This document shows, in pieces, positions 29,538 to 38,271 of a stretch of DNA of 43,816 nt. A program made the position numbers and the translations under genes. Position 1 is the stretch's first letter. Every line of letters starts with the position of its first letter. Source of the stretch: JBBRUG01 sp038247995 (GTDB lineage: Bacteria; Chloroflexota; Chloroflexia; Chloroflexales; Chloroflexaceae); assembly GCA_038247995.1 (NCBI GenBank), contig JBBRUG010000007.1:1-43816 (forward strand), written 5' to 3'. The notes beneath the pieces are model-generated. The model worked only from the letters and a program-made list of their open reading frames with translations, made no database searches and was not told where the DNA came from.

Positions 29538-30940
29538 ACCGTCTGCTGCAATGGGTGGGGCTGTCTGCAGCCCCACGACGCAGCCTGCCCAGCACGCAAC
29601 GCAAGCCCATCCCGCCGGCGCTCCGGCTGGTGTTGGGGTTGGTAGTGCTTGTCTGTATCGGTACACTCTTGCTGATGTTGCCGATTTCAGGCGCCAATCG
29701 CTCGCTCGCCTTCAATGAAGCGCTGTTTACCGCCACCTCGGCGCTTAGTGTTACCGGCTTGACGATTATCTCCCCGGTGAACGATCTGTCGCTTTTTGGG
29801 CAGATCGTGCTTTTGCTGCTCATCCAGATCGGCGGCGTGGGCTTTATGGTTACGGCGGTGATTGTGCTGCGCTTTCTGGGCCGCCGGATCAGCCTGACCG
29901 ACCGGCTCACGCTGACCGACTCGCTGGGGTTGCTTGCCCCAGGGGCAATTGTGCATCTCACCCGCAATGTGCTGGCGACAGTGCTGACGATCGAGGGGAT
30001 CGGTGCGCTGCTGCTCTACTTGCACTGGCGCGGCGATGCGCGCTTGACCGAAGGGCAGGCGGCATTTTTTGCGCTGTTTCACGCCGTTTCGGCCTTCTGT
30101 AATGCAGGGTTCGACCTGTTCAACGGTATACCGGGCTATGATGGCGGCATTCCACGCGACGCCTTCAGCTTGCTAATCATCGGCATTCTACTGTTTGTCG
30201 GCGGGTTGGGCATTCCAGTCGTCGCCGATTTGCTGGCCTACAGGCGTGGGCGCCACTTCTCGCTGCACACCCGGATTACGCTGATCGTGATTTTCTTCCT
30301 GATTGTCAGCGGCACAGTTGGGCTGTACTTTGCCGAGAGCCGCAGCGAGGTAGGCGTACTTAGCGGCAAACCAACCTACGAACGGCTGCTGCTGGCCTTC
30401 TTTCAAGCTGTGGCCTCACGCTCATCGGGGATTGTGGGCATTGCAACCTTCGAAGATCTGACGCCTGCGAGCCAGGTGCTGCTCATGACGCTGATGTTCG
30501 TCGGTTCGCCGCCGGCTTCGATGGGCGGCGGGATCACTACCGGCACATTTGCCGTGCTGACGATCTCGCTCTGGAGCTTCGTGCGTGGGCTACCGGCGGC
30601 CCAGTTCGGCGGGCGCTCGCTGGCAGTTGGCACGGTGCGCAAAGCCTCGGCGGTATTAACGATTTCGCTTTTTGTGGTGCTGCTGGCCAGCTGGCTGATC
30701 CTGATGACCCACCCCGACGCAACGCTCGACCAGGCTGCATTTGAGGTCATCTCGGCCTTTGCCACATGCGGCTTGAGCCTGGGCTTCACCAGCGAGATGA
30801 ACATCTTCGGCCAACTGATCATCGTAGCAATGATGTTCTGGGGCCGCCTCGGCGCGCTGACAATTGTGATCGCCTTAGCGCAACAGCAAGGCAAACCGCA
30901 GCCGCTGGTCTACCCTGAAGAACAGCTCCTTATCGGGTAA
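29534..30940 (+). CDS. ktrB: Potassium transporter membrane subunit KtrB, copy 1
   Basis: This 468-aa TrkH/KtrB superfamily channel subunit would carry potassium, gated by KtrA. Four M1-P-M2 repeats are visible with filter loops ATSALSVTGLTI (first), AVSAFCNAGFDLF (second), ASRSSGIVGIAT (third, filter G299), and ISAFATCGLSLG (fourth). The intramembrane gating loop region contains MTLMFVGSPPASMGGGITTGTF. The third filter loop departs from the usual SARTAGF pattern: it reads SRSSGIV. ATG overlaps the ktrA stop. The adjacent copy 2 is clearly a close paralogue. Confidence 0.93.
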   Translation: MNRLLQWVGLSAAPRRSLPSTQRKPIPPALRLVLGLVVLVCIGTLLLMLPISGANRSLAFNEALFTATSALSVTGLTIISPVNDLSLFGQIVLLLLIQIGGVGFMVTAVIVLRFLGRRISLTDRLTLTDSLGLLAPGAIVHLTRNVLATVLTIEGIGALLLYLHWRGDARLTEGQAAFFALFHAVSAFCNAGFDLFNGIPGYDGGIPRDAFSLLIIGILLFVGGLGIPVVADLLAYRRGRHFSLHTRITLIVIFFLIVSGTVGLYFAESRSEVGVLSGKPTYERLLLAFFQAVASRSSGIVGIATFEDLTPASQVLLMTLMFVGSPPASMGGGITTGTFAVLTISLWSFVRGLPAAQFGGRSLAVGTVRKASAVLTISLFVVLLASWLILMTHPDATLDQAAFEVISAFATCGLSLGFTSEMNIFGQLIIVAMMFWGRLGALTIVIALAQQQGKPQPLVYPEEQLLIG

Positions 30941-30989
30941 AATCCCACCCACATGGGCGCGCCGCAACGCGCCCGCACCCCAAACTTTT

Positions 30990-32372
30990 ATGAAACCCTT
31001 TGCATCCTGGCTGCGGCGGCCTGCTCACCCGTCGTCCGAGCGACCGATACCGCCGGCGGTACGGCTCGTGTTGGGGCTAGCATTATTGGTCGCCGTCGGC
31101 ACTTTCTTGCTGATGCTGCCGATCGCTGGAGCCACTGAGCCGTTGAGCTTCGACGAAGCACTTTTTACCGCCACCTCGGCGCTAACCGTAACCGGGTTGG
31201 CAACGATCATTCCCGGCGCGGATCTATCACTTTTTGGGCAAATCGTGCTGCTGGTGCTGATCCAGATTGGCGGCGTGGGCTTTATGGTAGTGACGGTGGT
31301 CATTTTGCGCGTGCTGGGGCGCAAGATCAGCCTGCAAGATCGACTGACGCTGACCGACTCGCTGGGCTTACCGGTGCCGGGGGCCATTGTGAAACTGACG
31401 CGCAATGTGCTGGCTACCGTGCTGACGCTCGAAGGCGCCGGGGCGCTACTGCTGTACCTGCACTGGCGCAGCGACGAGCGACTGAGTGAAGGCCAGGCAG
31501 CCTTTTTTGGGCTGTTTCATGCCGTCTCGGCCTTCTGTAACGCCGGATTCGACCTGTTCACCGGTCTGCCGGGCTACCCCGAAGGCATCCCGCGCGACAA
31601 CCTTTCGCTGATCCTGCTCGGCCTGCTGATCTTTATCGGCGGGCTGGGCATTCCGGTCATCGCCGATCTGCTGGCCTACCGGCGGCGGCATCACTTCTCG
31701 CTGCACACCCGGATCACGCTTGGTGTCAGCGCCTTCTTGCTCTTCTGCGGCACGTTGGGCTTCTTTCTGGCCGAAGGGCGGCTGATCGGCGCACTCAACG
31801 AGGAAAGCCTGGGCCGGCGCCTGCTGACGGCCTGGTTCGCCTCCACGGCAGCGCGTACGGCCGGCTTTGCGGCGATTCCCGACCTGAACGACCTGACCGG
31901 CGCAAGCCAGGTGTTGATGATGACGCTGATGTTCATCGGCTGCCCGCCGGCCTCGATGGGCGGCGGAATTACTACCGGCACCTTTGCGATCCTATCGATC
32001 TCGTTCTGGAGCTTTGCCCGCGGGCTCCCGGCGGCACAGTTCGGCGGGCGTTCATTCGCAGTGGGCACCGTGCGCAAGGCGGCCGCTGTGCTTACTGTGG
32101 CGCTCTTTCTGGTGCTGCTGGCTACCTGGCTGATCCTGATGACCCATGATGTACCAATTCATGTCGTAACCTTCGAGGTAATTTCAGCCTTCGCTACCTG
32201 CGGCCTGACCCTCGGCCTGACCAATGAACTCAACTTCTTTGGCCAACTGATCATCATTCTGGTAATGTTCTGGGGTCGGCTCGGCGCACTGACGATTGTG
32301 ATTGCGCTGGCGCAGCAGCAGGGCAAACCGCAGTCGCTGGTCTACCCGGAAGAGCAAATTTTGATTGGCTGA
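30990..32372 (+). CDS. ktrB: Potassium transporter membrane subunit KtrB, copy 2
   Basis: This 460-aa second KtrB lies 49 bp after the first. Filter loops: ATSALTVTGLAT, AVSAFCNAGFDLF, TAARTAGFAAIPD (filter G292), and ISAFATCGLTLG. The gating-loop stretch MTLMFIGCPPASMGGGITTGTF matches copy 1 with a Ser-to-Cys change. Its third loop has the canonical ARTAGF form, unlike copy 1. Both copies share the ending QQQGKPQ-x-LVYPEEQ-x-LIG, so the pair arose by tandem duplication. No strong ribosome-binding site precedes the ATG. Confidence 0.92.
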   Translation: MKPFASWLRRPAHPSSERPIPPAVRLVLGLALLVAVGTFLLMLPIAGATEPLSFDEALFTATSALTVTGLATIIPGADLSLFGQIVLLVLIQIGGVGFMVVTVVILRVLGRKISLQDRLTLTDSLGLPVPGAIVKLTRNVLATVLTLEGAGALLLYLHWRSDERLSEGQAAFFGLFHAVSAFCNAGFDLFTGLPGYPEGIPRDNLSLILLGLLIFIGGLGIPVIADLLAYRRRHHFSLHTRITLGVSAFLLFCGTLGFFLAEGRLIGALNEESLGRRLLTAWFASTAARTAGFAAIPDLNDLTGASQVLMMTLMFIGCPPASMGGGITTGTFAILSISFWSFARGLPAAQFGGRSFAVGTVRKAAAVLTVALFLVLLATWLILMTHDVPIHVVTFEVISAFATCGLTLGLTNELNFFGQLIIILVMFWGRLGALTIVIALAQQQGKPQSLVYPEEQILIG

Positions 32373-32529
32373 GTTTAGCCTCCCGGTTGTACTGCGCAGG
32401 CTGAACTCAGATCATTACAACCTGATGCGCAGGCGCCGAGATCGCAGAGCGCGGTCACACCGGTGATTGTTGCAGCGTCATTGGCAAGCCCCTCCAAACC
32501 TCCCCGCTTTGCACACGAACATGAAGGGC

Positions 32530-33717
32530 TTAGCGGATCTCGTCCTCGTCCATGCGCGTGATCCAGCGCTGCGGGTTGCGGATCTCGTCCATGTTGGGCA
32601 AATGTTCGGCGCGCTCCCAGACGCGGGCGGCAAAGTTGATCCCGCGCGCAGCAACGACGGCATTGACAAACGCCTCGCCCTGTTGATACTGAGCCAACTT
32701 CAGATCCATGCCGGTGAGCCGGTTAAAAAGGTGCTCGGCGAGGGTCTTACGCTGTTGACGCTGGGCGATCCGGGCCTCGATCTGATCAAAGGAGGGCAGC
32801 AGTTTACGCCCCACGGCGTTCATCACGTGATTGCCGTAGCCTTCGACGAGCGACATCAGCGCCTGTAGTTCTTCAAAAATGCGGCGCTGCTCAGGCGTGA
32901 GCATCAACTCGATCCAGTGTCGGTCGCTGTTCCAGCCTTGCGCCAAACGCCCGATGATCTGCGCGATGCCGCCGCCCAGGTTCTCCAACTGGCCGTTTAG
33001 TTCGTGGAAATAGCGCTGAAGCAGGCCATTGAAGTGCGGCCGCACCCAGGGGTAGGCTTCAAACTCAAAGACGTGCGTCGCCTCGTGGAGCGCGATCCAG
33101 AGCCGAAAATCCTCGTCGCTCAGACCCAGTTGCTGCTGGACGCGATTGATATTCGGCTCGACGAAATAGAGCGCGCCGCTGGTGACCGGATCGGGCGAGA
33201 GCAGGCTGAGATCGTACTGGCCGAGCACGCGCCGGCCGAGGTAGCCAAGCAGCACGCCGATCTGTGTGCCAAGCAGGCGCCCGTTGAAATCGCCGAGCAA
33301 TAGCGCAAGCGGGCCGCGCGCGCCGCCCTGGCGCTCGTAGATCTCCTCGATCGGGGCGAATAGATGCGCGAACGAGGTAAAGTTCGCCTCCAACCATTCA
33401 CGACGGTCGAAGACGTAGACTCGGTTGATTGGCTCGGGCAGGGCCGTGCCGAGATATTCAGCAATCAACGGTTCGCTGCGCTGGACGAGATCGGCGTACT
33501 GTTCACGACGGAAGGCGCGATCATTGATCGGCGCCTGTTCCCATTGCGAGACGCGCAGCGCTACAGAGCGGGCCTGATCCCAGTCGATCAGCCCCGGCGG
33601 CCGCCACGTTTCGGTGCGGGTGCGGGTTTCCATATAATAACGCGCCGCTGCGCCAGCGACGACACCGAGCAGAAGTACGGCGCCCAGACGGCGAATATCA
33701 GGGGTTGGCTTAGCCAC
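32530..33717 (-). CDS. Membrane-anchored zincin-like metalloprotease (DUF2342 / zincin_2 family)
   Basis: This 395-aa protein has an N-terminal hydrophobic helix (about residues 11-27) and a body matching the zincin_2/DUF2342 putative hydrolase family. The zinc motif is HEATH at 211-215 (LWIALHEATHVFEFE), and downstream MSLVEGYGNHVMNAVGRKLLP resembles the third-ligand region of the family. Related genes in actinobacteria occur near coenzyme F420 or tRNA-lysidine synthase genes; here the neighbours are ktrB and a DNA methyltransferase. Substrate unknown. The fused N-terminal anchor places the catalytic domain either in or outside the cytoplasm; signal-anchor topology suggests outside. ATG at 33717 lacks a strong ribosome-binding site. 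Confidence 0.82.
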   Translation of the reverse strand: MAKPTPDIRRLGAVLLLGVVAGAAARYYMETRTRTETWRPPGLIDWDQARSVALRVSQWEQAPINDRAFRREQYADLVQRSEPLIAEYLGTALPEPINRVYVFDRREWLEANFTSFAHLFAPIEEIYERQGGARGPLALLLGDFNGRLLGTQIGVLLGYLGRRVLGQYDLSLLSPDPVTSGALYFVEPNINRVQQQLGLSDEDFRLWIALHEATHVFEFEAYPWVRPHFNGLLQRYFHELNGQLENLGGGIAQIIGRLAQGWNSDRHWIELMLTPEQRRIFEELQALMSLVEGYGNHVMNAVGRKLLPSFDQIEARIAQRQQRKTLAEHLFNRLTGMDLKLAQYQQGEAFVNAVVAARGINFAARVWERAEHLPNMDEIRNPQRWITRMDEDEIR

Positions 33718-34072
33718 GGGCCATCCTTTCCTTAGCGCACTGAGCGGAATGATTGAGCGATTGAGGCACTGATTCTAGTGGCTCGTTGCGCTTGCGCCTG
33801 CCGATGACAGGCCCAATCGATCTGCTCGCTGCTATAGCGTGAATATGTTCCCATCAGTGTATCACGCCGCAGAAGCGGGCGCAAAGCAGTCTGACTACGA
33901 CCGTCTCATCGTACTTAGTTCGGTCAACGACCAATGATCAACGCCGGATACAGCTTTGCGAACGTGTTCGTCCTTCGTCCGTCGCTCCTACTAGACACGA
34001 TCATGGGCGACGTGTATACTATGGTTTACAACATGGTGTACAGTTTTGAAGCCAGGATCGCGTGGAGAGGCC
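33718..34072. repeat. Intergenic region with dispersed CACTGAGC-family repeat
   Basis: The left part holds a dispersed repeat: 33737-33753 equals the reverse complement of 6-22, and 33778-33799 matches 15594-15615 with two differences. A GCCTG/CAGGC hairpin follows near 33796-33812. The centre (about 33820-33990) has no recognisable gene; a TTCGTCC word repeats near 33968-33980. The right end is the promoter of the methyltransferase gene. Confidence 0.75.
33992..34042 (+). promoter_or_regulatory. Promoter and start-site palindrome of the DNA methyltransferase gene
   Basis: TAGACA (33992-33997), 17-nt spacer, TATACT (34015-34020): a good sigma70-type promoter. The palindrome TACA-A-CATG-G-TGTA (34027-34040) sits at the predicted transcription start, where a bound regulator would block RNA polymerase. 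The sequence ATGGTTTAC/ATGGTGTAC is also directly repeated (34021-34029 and 34033-34041). Confidence 0.65.
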
Positions 34073-35176
34073 ATGATCGCGCATGGATCTGACAAACAAT
34101 CTGTCGAAGATGATTCGCTGTTGCGCCTGGATCAGCAAGCTTTACTGAGCCGACTTGAGGCGCTGGTGAGTGCGCCGAGCATTGATGTGCTCCGTGCCGA
34201 AATTGCTACGCTGCGGCGCGAGGTGCGTGATCCGGCCGGATCGCTTGGGGCGCGCAACGCCAACAATGTTGTGGAGTACACTACGCGCTACCTGGACGAA
34301 GAGTTGGCGCAGATCGGGGCGGCGCAGGGGTTAGAGCGAGCGATCTACTATCTGGGCCGACTGGCCCGCAGCGCCGAGGGGCCGCGCACCGGCGCGATCA
34401 ACGATATCGACCTCAACCGCTGGAAGAGCTACAGCGATCTGATCACCGATAGCCTGTGGATGATCGAACGCCGCGACAACTCCGGCGTTCACACTGCGGG
34501 TTATTGGGGCAATTTTGTGCCGCAGATTCCAAATCAATTGATGCGTCGCTACACGCGCCGGGGCGATTGGGTGATCGATCCATTCGCCGGATCGGGCACC
34601 ACGCTGATCGAGGCCCAGCGCCTGGGGCGCAATGCGCTGGGAATCGACCTTCAGCCGCAGATGGTTGAGCACACGCGCACCCTGCTCGCCGCCGAGCCGA
34701 ACCGCCCGCACAGCACCTGTGTCGTCGAGGCCGGCGATAGCCTGAGCGTGGATTATGGCGCGCTCCTGAAACGTCACGGTGCGCGCAGCGCCCAACTGGT
34801 GATCATCCACCCGCCGTACCACGATATCATCCGCTTTAGTGACGACCTGCGCGATCTCTCGAATGCAGCGACGATCCCCGACTTTTTGCAGCGCCTGGGC
34901 GATCTGGTCGATCGGCTGTTACCGCATCTCGACCGCGGGCGCTACCTGGCGCTGGTGATCGGCGACAAATACGCTCGTGGCGAATGGCACCCGCTGGGGT
35001 TCCAGGCTATGAACGCGATCTTGCAGCGCAAGGTTCTGCTCAAGAGCATTGTGGTGAAGAACTTCGAGTCCACCGCCGGCAAACGCAGCCAGCAAGAGCT
35101 CTGGCGTTACCGCGCCCTGGTCGGCGGATTCTATGTCTTCAAGCACGAGTATCTGTTTCTGTTTCGGAAGAAATAG
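34073..35176 (+). CDS. Site-specific DNA methyltransferase (amino-methyltransferase type), solitary
   Basis: This 367-aa protein has an N-terminal helical region (about residues 1-135), then motif X-like AGYWGNFVPQIPNQLM, motif I DPFAGSGTTLIEA (169-181), the ribose-binding acid in LGIDLQPQMV, and a catalytic motif IV HPPYHDI (246-252). DNA N6-adenine and N4-cytosine methyltransferases carry (D/N/S)PPY; His in the first position is unusual. Motif I precedes motif IV. A TTG at 34046 could start the frame, but ATG at 34073 has GGAGAGG at good spacing. No restriction enzyme gene is adjacent. It has its own promoter with a palindrome. Orphan epigenetic regulator or relic of a restriction system are both possible. 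Confidence 0.82.
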   Translation: MIAHGSDKQSVEDDSLLRLDQQALLSRLEALVSAPSIDVLRAEIATLRREVRDPAGSLGARNANNVVEYTTRYLDEELAQIGAAQGLERAIYYLGRLARSAEGPRTGAINDIDLNRWKSYSDLITDSLWMIERRDNSGVHTAGYWGNFVPQIPNQLMRRYTRRGDWVIDPFAGSGTTLIEAQRLGRNALGIDLQPQMVEHTRTLLAAEPNRPHSTCVVEAGDSLSVDYGALLKRHGARSAQLVIIHPPYHDIIRFSDDLRDLSNAATIPDFLQRLGDLVDRLLPHLDRGRYLALVIGDKYARGEWHPLGFQAMNAILQRKVLLKSIVVKNFESTAGKRSQQELWRYRALVGGFYVFKHEYLFLFRKK

Positions 35177-35185
35177 GCCTACTGT

Positions 35186-37258
35186 TCACGCTGCCCCAAC
35201 CAGAACCACTATCGAGCGCGCCCGCACGGTGTAGCTCATTTCTACAAGCGGCAGTTCTGCGCCCGGCTCGGCAATGTCGTCGGGGCTAGGCAGGGCTGTA
35301 TCGACAGCCAGCCGCCAACCGCCCGGCGTTTCGGCAAGAATGCCGAACTCCAGATCTTCCCAAAACGCATTGATCAACACATAGAGATCAACATCGCCCT
35401 GCGAGGCGCCGCGCAAACAGTAGGCCAGCGTGTGCGAGTCGTAGGCCAGGTCGGGCGAGCCGTGTACGCCATACCAGCGAATATCGTCGCGCCAGAAGCG
35501 GGAACGCATAATCGTCGGATGGGCCTTGCGGAAGGCGATCATCTGCTTGAAGAAGCGGAAGATGTCCTGGTTCTGTTCGAGCAGATCCCAGTTCAGCCAA
35601 GTTGTTGGGTTATCCTGATTGTACGGGTTGTTATTGCCGCCCTGCGTGTTCAGGAATTCGTCGCCGGCGACAAACATCGGTGTGCCGTTGGAGAGCAACA
35701 ACAGGCTGAAGAAATTCTTCACCTGCTGCCGGCGCAGGGCCAGGACTTCCGCCGGCGCGTCTTCGTCGCCCTCCCAGCCGCAGTTCCAGCTGCGGTTGTC
35801 GTTGGCGCCGTCGGTATTGTTATGGCCGTTGGCCCAGTTGCGCTTATCGTGGTAGGCCGTCAGGTCGTAGAGGCAGAAGCCGTCGTGGGCGGTCATAAAA
35901 TTGACGCTTTGAAACGGGCGGCAGGTGTCGTGCAAGCTGTCGGGAAAGAGGTCGTCGCTGCCGTAGAGCCGCAGCATCAGCGCCGGCACGTAGCCTGGGT
36001 CGCCCTTCACAAACGAGCGCATATCATCGCGGAATTTGCCGTTCCACTGGCGCCAACTTAAGCCGGGGAAGGTGCGCCCAAGCTGGTACGAACCGATATC
36101 CCATGCTTCGGCCACCAGACGCACATCGTGGAAACGAGCCAAGCGACTGATCTCGGTGATCACGGCCGGTTCGACCGTGTTGATCGAGCCGTCGGAGTTA
36201 CGGGTGAGGATCGACGCCAGATCAAAGCGAAAACCATCGACGCGCATCACCTCGATATAGTGGCTCAGGCTGCTCAGCACCATGCCGCGCACGCCGGGGT
36301 TGCCGCAGCGCAGCGTATTGCCGGTGCCGGTATCATTAATATAATAGCGCCGGTTTTGGCTGAGCAAATAGTAACTGCGGTTATCCAACCCCCGATACGA
36401 ATAGGTCGGCCCGCGTTCGTCGCCCTCGCTGGTATGGTTGTAGACCACATCGAGCCAGACCTCGATTCCGGCGGCGTGCATTGCCTTCACGAGGTGCCGA
36501 AACTCGTCGATTGCGTCACCGGCGGCATAATTTGAGTGGGGCGCAAAGAAGTTGAGGGTCATGTAGCCCCAATAGTTGCCCTCTTGCGGATCAAACTGAT
36601 GCACCGGCAGGAGCTCCACCACGGTTACGCCGAGCTCTTGCAGATACGGAATCTTCGCGATCAGGCCCAAAAATGTGCCCCGTTGCTCCGGGCTGACACC
36701 GGAGTTGGGGTGAGCGGTAAAACCGCGCACATGCACTTCGTAAACAATCGTGTCGTGGGTATGGCGCGGATGCGTGTCATCGCCCCAATCGAAATGATCT
36801 TCCTTGCGCGGCAGCACGCCAAGCGCGGCGCGCCCATCGTTATGACCCGGATTGATCGCTGCTGTACGGTCGTAACTGGGCGGAAAATAAACTTCGTGGG
36901 CAAAAGGATCGATCAGAATTTTGCTGCTGTTGAAGCGATGACCGGCCTCAAGATCATTCGGGCCATCAACCCGATAGGCATAATAATGGGCACCGGGAGC
37001 AGCGGTGGCCGGGATGACACAGTGCCAGACCCGCTCGGTTTTATTTTGCAAATAGTTAAAGTGGTACCCAAAGATCGGGTTAAAGTGATCATTCGCACTG
37101 TATAGCAGCACGGTGACAGCGGTGGCGTGGCGCGAGTAAAGCGCAAAATTGTAACTCTGAATAGCCGGTACCCAGGTAACGCCAAGCGGCGCCGGTGCGC
37201 CCTCGACCCGCTCCCAAGGCTCCACTGTCCGCATTGGCCCAACAATCGGCTGCGTCAT
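35186..37258 (-). CDS. glgX: Glycogen debranching enzyme / isoamylase (GlgX family, GH13)
   Basis: This 690-aa enzyme would hydrolyse alpha-1,6 branch points of glycogen. An N-terminal CBM48-like domain (about residues 25-125) precedes the GH13 barrel: IVYEVHVRGFTAHPNSGV, DVVYNHTSEGD, DGFRFDLASIL (nucleophile D346), VAEAWDIGSY (acid/base E384), and FMTAHDGF (transition-state Asp). The C-terminal beta-domain is recognisable. The frame is open from 37342, but ATG at 37258 (MTQPIVGPM) with AGGA upstream is preferred. It converges with the methyltransferase gene (9 bp between stops). No other glycogen genes are next to it. Confidence 0.93.
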   Translation of the reverse strand: MTQPIVGPMRTVEPWERVEGAPAPLGVTWVPAIQSYNFALYSRHATAVTVLLYSANDHFNPIFGYHFNYLQNKTERVWHCVIPATAAPGAHYYAYRVDGPNDLEAGHRFNSSKILIDPFAHEVYFPPSYDRTAAINPGHNDGRAALGVLPRKEDHFDWGDDTHPRHTHDTIVYEVHVRGFTAHPNSGVSPEQRGTFLGLIAKIPYLQELGVTVVELLPVHQFDPQEGNYWGYMTLNFFAPHSNYAAGDAIDEFRHLVKAMHAAGIEVWLDVVYNHTSEGDERGPTYSYRGLDNRSYYLLSQNRRYYINDTGTGNTLRCGNPGVRGMVLSSLSHYIEVMRVDGFRFDLASILTRNSDGSINTVEPAVITEISRLARFHDVRLVAEAWDIGSYQLGRTFPGLSWRQWNGKFRDDMRSFVKGDPGYVPALMLRLYGSDDLFPDSLHDTCRPFQSVNFMTAHDGFCLYDLTAYHDKRNWANGHNNTDGANDNRSWNCGWEGDEDAPAEVLALRRQQVKNFFSLLLLSNGTPMFVAGDEFLNTQGGNNNPYNQDNPTTWLNWDLLEQNQDIFRFFKQMIAFRKAHPTIMRSRFWRDDIRWYGVHGSPDLAYDSHTLAYCLRGASQGDVDLYVLINAFWEDLEFGILAETPGGWRLAVDTALPSPDDIAEPGAELPLVEMSYTVRARSIVVLVGAA

Positions 37259-37472
37259 GGCATCCGTTCCTGTAGAATTGAGGATCGGTATTGTAGCGGT
37301 TGCAGACGCCGACAAAACCAGCGACCTCCAAATATTTCGCAATCGTTAGTACATATCATACCGCACATATGCAAATGCGCCTATACCAATGAGCGTGTTA
37401 TACTAGAGCCGCAACCGAGACTATCTATAGCGGTCCGAATTGGATCGCAGCCAATGACGTAAGGAACAGGGC

Positions 37473-38120
37473 ATGCAACTCTATCTAGATACGGCGAATC
37501 TGAATGAGATCCGCGAGGCGGCAAGCTGGGGTATTTTGAGCGGCGTTACCACCAACCCGACCCTGATTGCCCGCGAGAAGGGCGCCGATTTCCGCTCGAC
37601 GATTCAGGAGATCGCCGCTCTGGTAAGTGGGCCAATCAGCGCCGAGACGATCTCGCTCGACGCCGACGGCATGGTGAGCGAGGGGCTGGAATATGCCGAG
37701 TGGCACCCGAATGTGATCATCAAGGTGCCCAGCACCACCGAGGGGTTGAAGGCAGTTCACCAGTTGGCGCAGCGGAACATCCGCACCAACGTCACGCTCT
37801 GCTTCAGCGCCGCGCAAGCGCTGATGGCCGCCCGCGCCGGAGCGTTTATCATCAGCCCGTTCATTGGGCGCGTGGATGACACTGGCGTAGACGGCATGGC
37901 GCTGATCGAAGAGATTAGCGCGATCTACCGCCAGGACGCCGAGATCAGCACGAAGATCCTGGCCGCCTCGATCCGTCACCCACGCCATATCATCGATGCC
38001 GCCATTGCCGGCGCCGATATTGCCACCTGCCCCTTCCCTGTGCTGCGGCAGTCTATGCGTCACCCGCTCACCGACCGCGGCATTGAGCAGTTCCTCGCCG
38101 ACTGGAAGGGGCGAGGGTAG
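37473..38120 (+). CDS. tal: Transaldolase (short, fructose-6-phosphate aldolase-like)
   Basis: This 215-aa enzyme would transfer a dihydroxyacetone group in the non-oxidative pentose phosphate pathway. The start MQLYLDTANLNEIREA and GVTTNPTLIAREK are the signature of the small transaldolase/FSA group. The Schiff-base lysine is K84 in VIIKVPSTTEGLKA, and SPFIGRVDD follows. AAGGAAC lies upstream of the ATG. The length is normal for the short subfamily. FSA-type aldolase and true transaldolase cannot be separated by eye. It is followed by the kinase gene after 151 bp. Confidence 0.92.
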   Translation: MQLYLDTANLNEIREAASWGILSGVTTNPTLIAREKGADFRSTIQEIAALVSGPISAETISLDADGMVSEGLEYAEWHPNVIIKVPSTTEGLKAVHQLAQRNIRTNVTLCFSAAQALMAARAGAFIISPFIGRVDDTGVDGMALIEEISAIYRQDAEISTKILAASIRHPRHIIDAAIAGADIATCPFPVLRQSMRHPLTDRGIEQFLADWKGRG

Positions 38121-38176
38121 ATCATCCTGACAGTTCGCAGGCGGACAATTCGCAGTTTGGAACTTGAATCAGGGAT

Positions 38177-38254
38177 GACCAAAGACGAACGACCAAAGAC
38201 GAAGGCCGAACTCAGGGGCAAGAGATATCCGGCTTTCGACTTTCGACTTTCGTC
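38177..38254. repeat. Short tandem repeats between transaldolase and the kinase gene
   Basis: GACCAAAGACGAAC (38177-38190) is repeated at 38191-38204 with one change. TTTCGAC occurs at 38234-38240 and 38241-38247, then TTTCGTC at 38248-38254. GACGAA-type words of the first pair can pair with TTCGTC-type words of the second. Confidence 0.75.
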
Positions 38255-38271
38255 CTGCGTCTTCACTTCGT

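Noticed and set aside
32373..32529. Possible hairpin CTGCGCA/TGCGCAG after ktrB copy 2
   Set aside because: Arms are only 7 bp with a 27-nt loop and no T-tract; too weak to call a terminator.
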